A stretch of 64,000 nucleotides of DNA from Muricoccus harenae (GTDB taxonomy: Bacteria > Pseudomonadota > Alphaproteobacteria > Acetobacterales > Acetobacteraceae), in the NCBI RefSeq assembly GCF_009848505.1, contig NZ_WWDL01000026.1, forward strand, positions 1 through 64,000, written 5' to 3'. Every line of letters begins with the position of its first letter. Position 1 is the first letter of the stretch. The notes beneath the pieces were generated by a model that saw only the letters and a list, made by a program, of their open reading frames with translations, had not been told where the DNA came from and ran no database searches. Shown here one piece after another: positions 36,531 through 45,523 of the stretch. The position numbers and the translations under genes are program-made.

Positions 36531-37066
36531 TCGCTCCTTACCTCCGAGACGCGCAGCGGCGCGAGGCCGCGTAGGAAATGGGCCGCCCCATCCTCGTCGT
36601 AGAGCGGATCCTCGGCGGAGAGGAACAGGAAGAACCGGTCTTCGCTTGCGCGGTGAAAGCCGCGCGCGAAGAAGGCCGGGTGGTGCAGCCGCGGCAAGCC
36701 GTTCAGCGCCAGCATCCCGATCAGCGCCGCGGCACAGGCCCAGAGGATGGCGACGAGATAGGTGGTGGGCAGGAAGACCGGCCAGGCATTCGGTGGCCGC
36801 CCCCCGACATTCACGGGATAGAGGTGAACGGAGACATACCACGCCGCCCCCGCCGAGATCGCCGCCCCAGCCGCCGCTGCCGCCATGGCAATGTATCCCA
36901 CCGGCGCCGCGCTGACGCCCAGCGCCTCCGCCGCCTCTGGCACCGGATAGGGCGAATAGGCCTCGAGGCGGGTCCAGCCAGCGGCACGGGCCGTGCGCAC
37001 GGCCGCCGTCATGGTCTCGGCTTCATCGAATTCGGCCATCAGGCCGAAAGGAGGCGGATGGCTCAA
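36527..37066 (-). CDS. actD: Alternative complex III subunit ActD (DUF3341), TTG start
   Basis: 179 residues from TTG 37066, which overlaps the actC stop as TTGA and yields MSHPPPFGLMAEFDEAET, the usual beginning of ActD with its ferredoxin-like domain. LEAYSPYPVPEAAEALG follows, then two helices (VGYIAMAAAAAGAAISAGAAW and TYLVAILWACAAALIGMLAL) and PAFFARGFHRASEDRFFLFL. DUF3341/ActD is a structural subunit in known ACIII complexes. ORF callers using ATG would start 44 codons too early or nine codons late. Confidence 0.9.
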   Translation of the reverse strand: MSHPPPFGLMAEFDEAETMTAAVRTARAAGWTRLEAYSPYPVPEAAEALGVSAAPVGYIAMAAAAAGAAISAGAAWYVSVHLYPVNVGGRPPNAWPVFLPTTYLVAILWACAAALIGMLALNGLPRLHHPAFFARGFHRASEDRFFLFLSAEDPLYDEDGAAHFLRGLAPLRVSEVRSE

Positions 37067-38385
37067 CGCTCCTCCTCCTCCGCCTCGGTCTCGCTTTCCT
37101 CGTGCCGTGTCTCGAACATGGATACAGCGGGGATCATGCGGCCGAACAGCAGCAGCACCATGGCGAAGAGCGCGACCGTGCCGCCCAGCAGTCCCCATTC
37201 CGCAGGGCTCGGCGTGTAGCCGCGCGACATGGTGGGCAGGTGGTCCCGCAGCAGCCCGTCGACCACGATGGACCAGCGATCAAGCCACACACCCGCCGCC
37301 GCCAGGATCCCGACCGGCACGACCACGGCGGCACGGGACCGTAAGCCCGCGAACCACAGAACCTGCGGCAGCAGGGCACCCAGCAGCACCGCGCCCCAAT
37401 AGGCCGGCGCACCTGCCCCGAGCACGCGCGCGGAAAGCGCCGCTCGGGTGGTCTCGTCCTCCTCCAGGAAGCCGACCAGCAGCTCATGCGCATAGGCCAG
37501 CCCCGCCGCCAGCCCCGCGCAGGCCAGCAGCCGCGCGAGCAGGTCCATGTCCGCATCATCCACGAAGCGCTCCAGCGAGAGCGCCATCCGCAGCACCGCC
37601 GCGAGGGCCAGCACCACGCCGAGGCCCGAGGGCAGGCCCGTGACCACCACATGCAGCGGCAGCCGCGCCTGGTGCCAGGCGGGCACGAGGGTGGTGGCGA
37701 ATTCCAGCGCCACCACCGTCTGCGCCCAGAGCAGCAGCGGCAGCACCATGGCCGCGACGAGGCGATAGGCCGCCTGGTGCCGGTGCCAATGCGTGACCGA
37801 GCCGCGCCAGCCGAGCGCGAACAGGCCATAGGCCCGCGCCGCACGGATGCGCCCGCGCGCTGCCGCGCGATCCCGCATGGTCGCGAGATCCGGAATCAGC
37901 CCGATGAACCAGAAGAGGGAGGTGACGATGACATGTGACATGATTCCCCAGAAATCCCAGACCAGCGGGCTGCCGAATTGCGGCCAGAGGCCCGCGCGAT
38001 GGGGATAGGCGAGGGTCCAGTGGAACAGCCACGGCCGCCCCAGATGCAGGATCGGGTAGAGGGCGGCCGCGAGGATGGCGGCCAGGGCCGCCGCCTCGGC
38101 GAAGCGGTTCACGGCGGTGCGCAGCCCGTGGCGCCGCAGTACCAGGATGGCAGCGAAGAGGCTGGCGGCATTGGCGATGCCGATCCACCAGGCATAGGCG
38201 ATCAGGTCGAAGCCCCAGACATGGGGAATGTTGTTCCCCCAGACCCCGATGCCCGCCACCAGCACGGCGGAGACGGAAATCCCCAGCAGCAGTATCCCCG
38301 CCGCGCAAAGCAGGACCGCGATCCGGAAGCCCCAGGCTCCCGGTCGCAACGCGGCCTCGGCGACGGGCGCGGTGATGTCACTCAC
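37063..38385 (-). CDS. actC: Alternative complex III quinol-binding subunit ActC (NrfD family)
   Basis: 440-residue polytopic protein with about ten helices of the NrfD/PsrC family. The N-terminal VWGNNIPHVWGFDLIAYAWW is the ActC version of the quinol-site region, and NRFAEAAALAAILAAALYPI and GRPWLFHWTLAYPHRAGLWP follow; the His and Asp residues here are those implicated in quinol oxidation in ACIII structures. A Glu-rich C-terminal tail is cytoplasmic. ATG overlaps the actB stop (ATGA). This is the entry point for electrons from quinol. Confidence 0.93.
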   Translation of the reverse strand: MSDITAPVAEAALRPGAWGFRIAVLLCAAGILLLGISVSAVLVAGIGVWGNNIPHVWGFDLIAYAWWIGIANAASLFAAILVLRRHGLRTAVNRFAEAAALAAILAAALYPILHLGRPWLFHWTLAYPHRAGLWPQFGSPLVWDFWGIMSHVIVTSLFWFIGLIPDLATMRDRAAARGRIRAARAYGLFALGWRGSVTHWHRHQAAYRLVAAMVLPLLLWAQTVVALEFATTLVPAWHQARLPLHVVVTGLPSGLGVVLALAAVLRMALSLERFVDDADMDLLARLLACAGLAAGLAYAHELLVGFLEEDETTRAALSARVLGAGAPAYWGAVLLGALLPQVLWFAGLRSRAAVVVPVGILAAAGVWLDRWSIVVDGLLRDHLPTMSRGYTPSPAEWGLLGGTVALFAMVLLLFGRMIPAVSMFETRHEESETEAEEEER

Positions 38386-41195
38386 GGCGCGTCCTCCGTA
38401 TCCGTCGCGACACGCGCGAGATAGGTGGTGCGGGGCCGCGTGCCGAGCTGCCCGAGCATGGCGTAATGCCGCCCGCCCTGCCGCGCACGGGAGACGTCGC
38501 TTTCAGGGTCGTTGATGTCGCCGAAGGTGATGGCGCGCGTCGGGCAGGCGCGCTGGCATGCCGTCTCCACCTCCCCGTCCTGCAACGCGCGCCCCTCCGT
38601 GGAGGCGGCGCTGCGGGCGGTCGTGATGCGATGGACGCAATAGGTGCATTTCTCCATCACTCCGCGCGGGCGGAGCGAGACATCCGGGTTGCGCGCCGGC
38701 GTGTCGAGGAAGCGGCGATGGTCCGACCAGTTGAAGCGCCGCACCTTGTAGGGGCAGTTGTTGGAGCATGTGCGCGTGCCGATGCAGCGCGGATACACCA
38801 TCACGTTCAGCCCCTCATGGTCGTGCAGCGTGGCGTTCACGGGGCACACGGGCTCGCAGGGCGCCTGCTCGCAATGCATGCAGGGCACGGGCTGGAAGCT
38901 GGCGGCGGGATTCTCCTCCGGCCCGTGGTGGTAGCGGTCCACGCGCAGCCAGTGCATCTCGCGCCCCTGGCTGACGGCAAGCGGCCCGACCACGGGCACG
39001 TTGTTCTCCGCCTGGCAGGCCAGGGCACAGGCGTTGCAGCCGATGCAGGCATCCAGGTCGATCGCCATGCCCCAGGCATGGCCGGGATAGGGCCAATCCT
39101 TGTACAGCGAAGCGTCGCGCTCCGGCTGCGGCAGGGCCTCGCCCGGGGCGACGGTGCGGATGGCCTCGCTGGAATCGATGCGGTGGTGGGAGTCGGTCGT
39201 GACGAGCGGTGCCTTGCGACCCGTGGGACGCAGCGACAGGCCCGGCGCAACCCAGGCGCCATCCGCCGGCCGGAGCGCATAGGCGTCGAAGCCCCGCCCC
39301 TCCCCCACCGGCCCGCCCGCCCGCCGACCGCCGCCGAGCGGCAGGGTGACGCAGCCCGGCGCGTGGCCCGGCATAGGCCAGAAGGGGGCGAGGAGGCTGC
39401 GCCCGCCGAGGCTCAGCTCCACCTCATCCCCAGGCGATAGGCCGAACTCCGCGGCGGTGGCCGGGGCCATCAGGGCCGCATTGCCCCAGGTGATCTTGGT
39501 TAGCGGGCGCGGCATCTCCTGCAGCCAGGCCTCATGCGCCTCCGCGCCGCCGCGCGTGCCGGAATCGGGCGCGAAAACCGCTGCCAGTCCAGACGGCAGG
39601 AGTGGCGACGGGCGGTCCCAGTTCGCACCCAGGGGAAGCTCCAATGGGGTGGGCGGATCGCCCGCAATTCCTTCCTCCAGCGCACCAGCCCAGCGCGCGT
39701 CGAAACCTTCCTCGCCCCAGGCCGCGCGCCAGCTGGCCTCCACCGCCGCCCGGGCGGTGACGGAAGCGCCGAGCAGCACCGAGAGAAGCTCCACCTCCCC
39801 CCAGGCCTCCTCCACGAGCGGCACGGTGGCGGGCTGGCGAATGGCCGGGGTGCCATCGAAGGCGCGGGAATCGCCCCAGGCTTCCAGGGGATGCGGCAAA
39901 GGGACATGCCAGCTGCAGAGGCGGGCCGTCTCGTCCTGCCGGAAGCCGAGATGCAGTGCGAAGGGCAGCTTGCGGAGGGCAGCCTCGAAGCCGAGGGCGG
40001 CGGGGGCATCATAGGCCGGGTTGGCGCCGAAGATGAGACAATGCGTCACCTCCCCCGCCGCCATCTCGGCTGCCAGGGTGGCGAGGGAAGCCCCCATCGG
40101 CTCCGGCCGCGCCAGCGGGTGGGGCAGCAGGCGCAAGGCGCTGCTGCCGAGCCGCCGGTTCATCGCATGGGCGAGCGCATGGAGGGCCGCACTGCCATGG
40201 CCCGCGATGACCAATGCCTCCGGCCCCGCCGCGGCCAGGGCGGAGGCGACTTCCGCCGCTGCCGGATGCTGGCCGCCGGCTGCTAATCCCTCAACACCCA
40301 GCGCCGCGGCGACCGCGCGGGCGAAGGGCTCGGCCTCGGCGGGGTGGAGCGGAATGCGGTGATCGGCACGCGCGCCGGAGAGGCTAAGCGCGGCCTCCGC
40401 GACGATGAGCCTCGGTGCGCGCCCGGCCCTGCGCGCACCGATCCAGTCCCGCGCGTGGCGCAGGTGCCCCGGCATCGTGCCCAGCGGGTCCGCGCCGAGG
40501 CAGAGCACGGTCCGGGCGCGCCCCATCTCCGGCACCGCGGTGGCGGGTCGGCCGAAGGCACGCATTGCGCCTTCCAGCGCCGCATCATCGGCCAGCGGAT
40601 CGTGCTGGTGCCAGCGGGCTTCCGGGAAGGCGGCGAGCACCTGCCCCATTACCCGGCCCAGGGTGGGGGAGGAAACCGGGCCGGTGAGGATACGCAGCCC
40701 GCGCCCGCCGCGCGGCGCCAGCTCGGCCCGCATGTTGGCGAGGGCGTCCTGCAGCATCGCCGTTGGTACCGGGCGGCCGTCCCGCCGGATGCGGCGGGAC
40801 CGGTGCGGGTCGTGCAGCGAGAGCACGGCCGCCTCCGCGAAAATATCGGTGGCGCCGAGGCTGGCGGGATGGCGCGGATTGCCCTCCAGCTTCACCGCAT
40901 GGCCGTTGCGGGTGCGGACCACCACGCCGCGCGACAGCCCATCCATCTCCAGCACCGTGGCGTATTCGGCCGAAGCGGCCGCCGCATCGGCGGCGCGCGC
41001 GGGGGCGTGCAGCGGATGGCCGTGCTCCGGCACGTCGTCGCAGCCGGCCAGGCTCGCCAGGGCGAGGGACGCCCCCATCAACCGCAGCGCGTCGCGCCGC
41101 TCCAGCGCAGCCTGGGGGGCGGAGGCTAGGGCGGCGGGCTGCGGCGGCTCGGCCGCCGGATCGGGGCCGCGCCGGGGTCCGGTACGGTCGCTCAT
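38382..41195 (-). CDS. actB: Alternative complex III iron-sulfur subunit ActB
   Basis: 937 residues. The N-terminus has Tat-like RRDALRLMGASLALASLAGC, also a lipobox, so export in folded form with lipid anchoring is likely. Residues ~45-640 are a molybdopterin-oxidoreductase-like fold that in ActB carries no molybdenum cofactor. The C-terminal third is a NrfC/PsrB-like ferredoxin part with Cys clusters CIGCNACALAC, CMHCEQAPCEPVC, CIGTRTCSNNC and CTYC...CQRAC, enough for four Fe-S clusters. They wire electrons towards the ActA haems. ATG overlaps the actA stop (ATGA). Confidence 0.94.
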   Translation of the reverse strand: MSDRTGPRRGPDPAAEPPQPAALASAPQAALERRDALRLMGASLALASLAGCDDVPEHGHPLHAPARAADAAAASAEYATVLEMDGLSRGVVVRTRNGHAVKLEGNPRHPASLGATDIFAEAAVLSLHDPHRSRRIRRDGRPVPTAMLQDALANMRAELAPRGGRGLRILTGPVSSPTLGRVMGQVLAAFPEARWHQHDPLADDAALEGAMRAFGRPATAVPEMGRARTVLCLGADPLGTMPGHLRHARDWIGARRAGRAPRLIVAEAALSLSGARADHRIPLHPAEAEPFARAVAAALGVEGLAAGGQHPAAAEVASALAAAGPEALVIAGHGSAALHALAHAMNRRLGSSALRLLPHPLARPEPMGASLATLAAEMAAGEVTHCLIFGANPAYDAPAALGFEAALRKLPFALHLGFRQDETARLCSWHVPLPHPLEAWGDSRAFDGTPAIRQPATVPLVEEAWGEVELLSVLLGASVTARAAVEASWRAAWGEEGFDARWAGALEEGIAGDPPTPLELPLGANWDRPSPLLPSGLAAVFAPDSGTRGGAEAHEAWLQEMPRPLTKITWGNAALMAPATAAEFGLSPGDEVELSLGGRSLLAPFWPMPGHAPGCVTLPLGGGRRAGGPVGEGRGFDAYALRPADGAWVAPGLSLRPTGRKAPLVTTDSHHRIDSSEAIRTVAPGEALPQPERDASLYKDWPYPGHAWGMAIDLDACIGCNACALACQAENNVPVVGPLAVSQGREMHWLRVDRYHHGPEENPAASFQPVPCMHCEQAPCEPVCPVNATLHDHEGLNVMVYPRCIGTRTCSNNCPYKVRRFNWSDHRRFLDTPARNPDVSLRPRGVMEKCTYCVHRITTARSAASTEGRALQDGEVETACQRACPTRAITFGDINDPESDVSRARQGGRHYAMLGQLGTRPRTTYLARVATDTEDAP

Positions 41196-41827
41196 CGGTG
41201 GCAGGTCGAACAGCGGGTCAATGGCGAGACCTCCACGCCGTAATGCTCGTAGCGCAGGGATTGCAGGCCATGGGGCCGGACGGCCGGCGCCGCCGCGGGC
41301 TGCGTGCCGGCTGCCGGGTTCCGGTGGCAGTCGAGGCAGAAGCCCATGGAGAGCGTTTCGGCCCGTGCCGTGCGCGGCATCTCCTGAACCTTGCCGTGGC
41401 AGCTCTCGCAGGTGACCCCCGCCTGGCTATGGGCGGCGTGGTCGAAGCGCGCATGGTCCGGCAGCCGGCTGACCGAGGACCATTCCACCGCCGCCCTGCG
41501 CGCGATCGCCGCCCGCAGGGGGGCGAACTGCGCCGTGACGTTCCAGACACGCTCATGGCAGCCGAGGCAGGTCTCGGCACTCGGCATCCCTGCATCCGTC
41601 CTGCGCTCGACCCCCGCATGGCAGAAGCGGCAATCGAGCCCGAGGTCGCCGGCATGGACCGCATGGCTGAAGGGAATGGGCTGCGCCGCCGGGCGCCCGA
41701 TGGCCCAGGCATTGCCCGATCGCACATAGGCAAAGACCGCCGCCCCGATCAGCAGGACCAGGGCGGCACCGACGATCAGCGCCAGCCGCAACCGGGCGTC
41801 AGCCTGGGTGGTGAAGATCTGCGCCAT
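41192..41827 (-). CDS. actA: Alternative complex III pentahaem cytochrome c ActA
   Basis: 211 residues with an N-terminal membrane anchor (LALIVGAALVLLIGAAVFAYV) and five CxxCH motifs: CRFCH, CLGCH, CESCH, CLDCH and CSTCH, the defining count for ActA. IPFSHAVHAGDLGLDC and DHARFDHAAH supply distal His ligands. I prefer ATG 41827 over the adjacent ATG 41830, because GGGAG lies 4-5 nt upstream of the former and almost abuts the latter; the frame runs to 41857. First gene of the respiratory superoperon; its promoter should lie in 41828-41905, where I see only a 12-bp palindrome GGGCCGCGGCCC (41886-41897). Confidence 0.93.
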   Translation of the reverse strand: MAQIFTTQADARLRLALIVGAALVLLIGAAVFAYVRSGNAWAIGRPAAQPIPFSHAVHAGDLGLDCRFCHAGVERRTDAGMPSAETCLGCHERVWNVTAQFAPLRAAIARRAAVEWSSVSRLPDHARFDHAAHSQAGVTCESCHGKVQEMPRTARAETLSMGFCLDCHRNPAAGTQPAAAPAVRPHGLQSLRYEHYGVEVSPLTRCSTCHR

Positions 41828-41905
41828 CATGCTCCCTGGGCCGGACCGAAGGGCCAACGCCAGGAAGCACAGATGGTTGGACGCGGGGCCGCGGCCCTGT
41901 GCAGA

Positions 41906-43519
41906 TCAGGCGAGCGTCGTCAGGTCCTGGAACCAGTGCTGCGCCTGGGTGTAGTTTCGGACGTTCCGGCCCAGCACATGCGGGTTGGTGTCATGCACCA
42001 CGAAGACCAGCAGCGCCTGGTCCACCACCCGCTCATGCACGCGTGCCATCAGCCGGTCCTGCTCCGCTACGTCGAAGGACTGCACCGCCTGGTCGATCAG
42101 CTTGTCGGTCTCGGCGTCCCTGGCGTGGGACCAGTTCACGCCCACCGGCGCGACCTGGTTAGAATGAAAGAAGCGCACAAGGGCGTAAAGCGGATCGGAA
42201 GTGACATAGGCTACGTTATTGGCCGTGATGCCGCGCATGGATTCATGCGCCGCGCCGTTGCGCCAGGCGGTGTAGAGCACTTCCAGCTCCACCGGCTGGA
42301 ACTCCACCTCGATGCCAATCTCCTTCCAGGCCTGCTGGATGAACTCATTCATCGGCATGGACAGCATCTGGCCCGAGCCGCCGGTGGCGATCAGAAACCT
42401 CGTCTTCATCGGGTTGCGCGGGGAGAAGCCGGCCGCCTGCACCAGCTTGCGCGCCTCGTCCGGGTCGTAGCGCACCTTGAAGGAGGGATTGCCGAACCAG
42501 GGGGAGGCCGGGTCCACCACGCCGGTCGCCGGCTTCGCCAGACCGCCGAGAAGGGCGACGATATCATCCCGGTTGATGGCGAGGTTCGCCGCCTGCCGCA
42601 GCCGCAGGTCGCGCCAGGGCGAGCCTTCCAGCATGGACAGGTGGTAGTTCCACACATGCGGGGTGACGTTCTCCACCACCCGGTTCCCGGCCGCCTTGAG
42701 CTGCGGCACCATGTCCAGCGCCGGCGTTTCGATCAGGTCCACCTGCCCGCTCAGCAGCGCATTGCTGCGCGTCACGGCATCGGGGGCGCAGACCAGTACC
42801 ACGCGGTCCACCTTCGGCATCCGGTCCGGGTTCCAATAAGCCGTGTTCTTCACCAACTCCGCCCGTTCGCGCGGAACCAGCCGCGCCAGCCTGAAGGGTC
42901 CGGTGCCCGAAGGCTCGGAGGCGAAGCGGTCCCAGGAGCGGCCGAGCTTCTCGTATTGCGCCGGCGAGGAGACAAGGAACCACAGCAGCTGATAGGGGAA
43001 GAGGCTGTCCACCGCCTTGGTGGTCAGCTCCACCGTCATTGCATCCAGCTTCTTCCAAGAGGCGAGCGAAGGCAGGCGCGGCCGGACCTGCGCCGCCTGG
43101 CGCTGGTCGAAATGCGGCGCCTGATTGTTCATCACCTTCTCGAAGTTCCAGATCACCGCGTCGGCGTCCAAGGCCGAGCCGTCATGGAACTTCACGCCCT
43201 CGCGCAGCTTCAGGGTCCAGCGCTTGCGGTCAGCTGGATCGGCCTCCCAGGAGGTGGCGAGGCCTGGCACCAGCTTTCCAGGCCGGTCCGCCACATCCAT
43301 CTCCCAGGCGACCAGCGGATCGTAGATGGTGTAGCCGGTGAACTGGTAGGCACCCGCCCCGCGGTCCGGCTGGCCCGCGGTGAGCGGGATGTCCGCCATC
43401 GAGATGCCGTAGCGCAGCACGCGCTCGGCGGTTTGGGCCTGGGCTTCGGAAATGATGAGGCCGGACGGCAGGGTGGCGAGGCCGGTGGCGCCCAGCAGGG
43501 CGCGGCGCGACAGGTTCAT
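41906..43519 (-). CDS. Peptide/solute-binding protein, SBP family 5 (paralogue 1)
   Basis: 537-residue periplasmic binding protein of the DppA/OppA family. Tat-like signal MNLSRRALLGATGLATLPSG ends near AQAQ. Family signatures: LREGVKFHDGSALDADAVIW, FASEPSGTGPFRL, NLAINRDDIVALL. ATG 43519 has GGAGC 6 nt upstream and creates the signal peptide. It lies behind the dppFDBC genes, past a probable terminator, and clearly resembles the binding protein at 47680, including the start of the mature part (R-x-G-x2-x-ADIP-x2-x-GQPD). Ligand unknown. Confidence 0.9.
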   Translation of the reverse strand: MNLSRRALLGATGLATLPSGLIISEAQAQTAERVLRYGISMADIPLTAGQPDRGAGAYQFTGYTIYDPLVAWEMDVADRPGKLVPGLATSWEADPADRKRWTLKLREGVKFHDGSALDADAVIWNFEKVMNNQAPHFDQRQAAQVRPRLPSLASWKKLDAMTVELTTKAVDSLFPYQLLWFLVSSPAQYEKLGRSWDRFASEPSGTGPFRLARLVPRERAELVKNTAYWNPDRMPKVDRVVLVCAPDAVTRSNALLSGQVDLIETPALDMVPQLKAAGNRVVENVTPHVWNYHLSMLEGSPWRDLRLRQAANLAINRDDIVALLGGLAKPATGVVDPASPWFGNPSFKVRYDPDEARKLVQAAGFSPRNPMKTRFLIATGGSGQMLSMPMNEFIQQAWKEIGIEVEFQPVELEVLYTAWRNGAAHESMRGITANNVAYVTSDPLYALVRFFHSNQVAPVGVNWSHARDAETDKLIDQAVQSFDVAEQDRLMARVHERVVDQALLVFVVHDTNPHVLGRNVRNYTQAQHWFQDLTTLA

Positions 43520-43611
43520 GGATTGCTCCGGGTTGTCCCGAAGCCCGTTGCAATGGTTATGCCGCAAAAAAGAACCGGGCGCCCCAGTCTCCCTGGCGCA
43601 CCCGCAAACCG

Positions 43612-43649
43612 ATAAAAATTGAAGGGGGTCCGGGGGATACCTCCCCCGG
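43612..43649 (-). terminator. Probable terminator after dppC
   Basis: On the minus strand, CCGGGGGA and TCCCCCGG form a perfect 8-bp stem with a 4-nt loop 7 nt after the dppC stop. About 10 nt further comes ATTTTTAT (43613-43619 on the plus strand as its complement). The spacer is longer than ideal, so efficiency is uncertain. It would separate the transporter operon from the following binding-protein gene. Confidence 0.45.
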
Positions 43650-43655
43650 CCTTTG

Positions 43656-44561
43656 CTACCCCCTCACATCCATCGCTGTCCGCAGCCCATCGCTGACCAT
43701 GTTGAAGCACATGCTCGTCACGAAGATGCAAACGCCCGGCAGCATGGCGATGAGGGGCTGGGTGTAGATTGCCGTCCGCAGCGTGTTCAGCATCAGCCCC
43801 CATTCCGGCTCCGGCGGCTTGGTGCCGAGGCCGAGGAAGGAAAGGCCCGAGGCCAGGATCATCGAGACGCTGATGAGGCTGGTTGCATAGACAAAGATCG
43901 GCCCCAGCACATTGGGCAGCACATGCACCCGCACGATGGTCATCGCCCCCGCGCCACTCGCCCGGGCTGATTCCACATAGTCCAGATTGCGGACAGAGGT
44001 GGTGGTGCTTTCCGCCACGCGGATGATCTGCGGGATGAACACCAGGGTCAGCGACAGCATGGCATTGGAGATGCCAGGCCCCAACGCGCCGGAGATGGCC
44101 ACTGCCAGCAGCACGGAAGGGAAGGCGTAGAAGACGTCCGTCGTCCGCATGATGGCCATGTTGACCCAGCCACCCGCGAAGCCCGCGATCAGCCCCAGCG
44201 TGCCGCCGATGACGAAGGCGATGAGCACCGGCGTGATGCCGAGGAACCAGGATAGCCGTCCGCCATGAAGAAGCCGGGTGAGCATGTCCCGCCCCAGCTC
44301 ATCCGTGCCCAGCGGATAGCGCCAGTCCTGGAAGCCGATCGGCCGCAGCCGGCGAATCATGCTCGTCTGGTAGGGATCATGCGGGGAAAGCCAGGGCGCG
44401 AAGATGATGGCCAGGGCCATCAGCAGCAGCACGAAGCCAAAGAAGAGCGTGACCGGGTCGCGCGAGAGGCGCCGGGCCACGCCTTGCCAGTAGCCCCGGT
44501 TAGGCGCCGGCACAGGCTGCGGCACGGCGATGACGGGTGTTGTCGCGGTGGTGGTGCTCAT
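43656..44561 (-). CDS. dppC: Peptide ABC transporter permease (DppC-like)
   Basis: 301 residues. A cytoplasmic N-terminus is followed by helix VTLFFGFVLLLMALAIIFAP, the DppC-specific periplasmic loop HDPYQTSMIRRLRPIG with PLGTDELGRDMLTRLLHGGR, and the C-terminal BPD_transp_1 domain with EAA loop YVESARASGAGAMTIVRVHV. ATG 44561 overlaps the dppB stop (ATGA); the frame running on to 45077 is noise. Forms the pore with DppB. Confidence 0.92.
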   Translation of the reverse strand: MSTTTATTPVIAVPQPVPAPNRGYWQGVARRLSRDPVTLFFGFVLLLMALAIIFAPWLSPHDPYQTSMIRRLRPIGFQDWRYPLGTDELGRDMLTRLLHGGRLSWFLGITPVLIAFVIGGTLGLIAGFAGGWVNMAIMRTTDVFYAFPSVLLAVAISGALGPGISNAMLSLTLVFIPQIIRVAESTTTSVRNLDYVESARASGAGAMTIVRVHVLPNVLGPIFVYATSLISVSMILASGLSFLGLGTKPPEPEWGLMLNTLRTAIYTQPLIAMLPGVCIFVTSMCFNMVSDGLRTAMDVRG

Positions 44562-45511
44562 GCGCGGCGGATCCGGGGGTCGAGCGCGGTCTGGATGAGG
44601 TCCACCGCGAGGTTGAGCGCCACGAAGAAGATGGCCAGCACCAGGATCGTGCCCTGCAGCACCGGCAGGTCTCGCTGGAAGATGGCGCTGTTCAGCAGGA
44701 AGCCGGTGCCCGGCCAGGAGAACACCGTCTCCACCAGGATGGAGCCGCCCATCAGGTAGCCAAGCTGGAGACCCATCACCGCCAGCACGGAGGGCGCCGC
44801 ATTCTTCACCACATGCAGCGCGATCCCGCCCCGCCGCAGCCCCTTGCCGCGCAGGGTGGTCACGAAGTCCTGGTTCAGCAGCTCCATCACCACGCCACGC
44901 ACGGTGCGGGTGATGATGCCCATGGGGATGACCGAAAGGGTCACGGCCGGCAGGACAAGGTACTTGATGTGCTCCCAGTCCCAGGCCCAGGAGCCGGAGC
45001 CGCCAGGCCCCGCGCCCATGGCGGGCAGCCAGTTCAGCGTTACGCTGAACAGCACCACCATCACCATGCCCAGCCAATAGTGCGGAATGGAGACGCCCGC
45101 CGCCGCGAAGCCCACCGCCAGCTTGTCCAGCCAGCTGCCGCGGAACACTGCGGCAATGGTGCCCAGGATCGAGCCCATCACGAAGCCGATCCCGGCCGCG
45201 GCCAGCGCCAGCATCAGCGTGTTCCCGATGGCCGAGACCAGATCCGCCGTGACCGGCCGCCCGGTGGCGAGCGAGCGCCCGAGATCGCCCTGCACCACGC
45301 GGGAGAGCCAGATCCCGAACTGCACCGGTAGCGGCTTGTCCAGCCCATAGTCACGGCGGACCTGTTCCACCACCTCCTGCGGGGCGTCGGCGGGCACGAT
45401 GGCGTTGATCGGATCGCCCGGGGCGATCTGCACGAGCATGAAGCAGACCAGCCCCACGGCCAGGGCAATGGGAATGGCGTAGAGGATGCGGCGGATCAGG
45501 TAGAGGAGCAT
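44558..45511 (-). CDS. dppB: Peptide ABC transporter permease (DppB-like)
   Basis: 317 residues starting MLLYLIRRILYAIPIALAVG, the standard DppB first helix, followed by MLVQIAPGDPINAIVPADAP and a loop with RDYGLDKPLPVQFGIWLSRV. The C-terminal domain has the EAA loop FVTTLRGKGLRRGGIALHVV and ETVFSWPGTGFLLNSAIFQR. Encoded 12 nt after dppD in the operon dppF-D-B-C, an order where both ATPases precede the permeases. Confidence 0.93.
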   Translation of the reverse strand: MLLYLIRRILYAIPIALAVGLVCFMLVQIAPGDPINAIVPADAPQEVVEQVRRDYGLDKPLPVQFGIWLSRVVQGDLGRSLATGRPVTADLVSAIGNTLMLALAAAGIGFVMGSILGTIAAVFRGSWLDKLAVGFAAAGVSIPHYWLGMVMVVLFSVTLNWLPAMGAGPGGSGSWAWDWEHIKYLVLPAVTLSVIPMGIITRTVRGVVMELLNQDFVTTLRGKGLRRGGIALHVVKNAAPSVLAVMGLQLGYLMGGSILVETVFSWPGTGFLLNSAIFQRDLPVLQGTILVLAIFFVALNLAVDLIQTALDPRIRRA

Positions 45512-45523
45512 GGTTCCTCCGGC

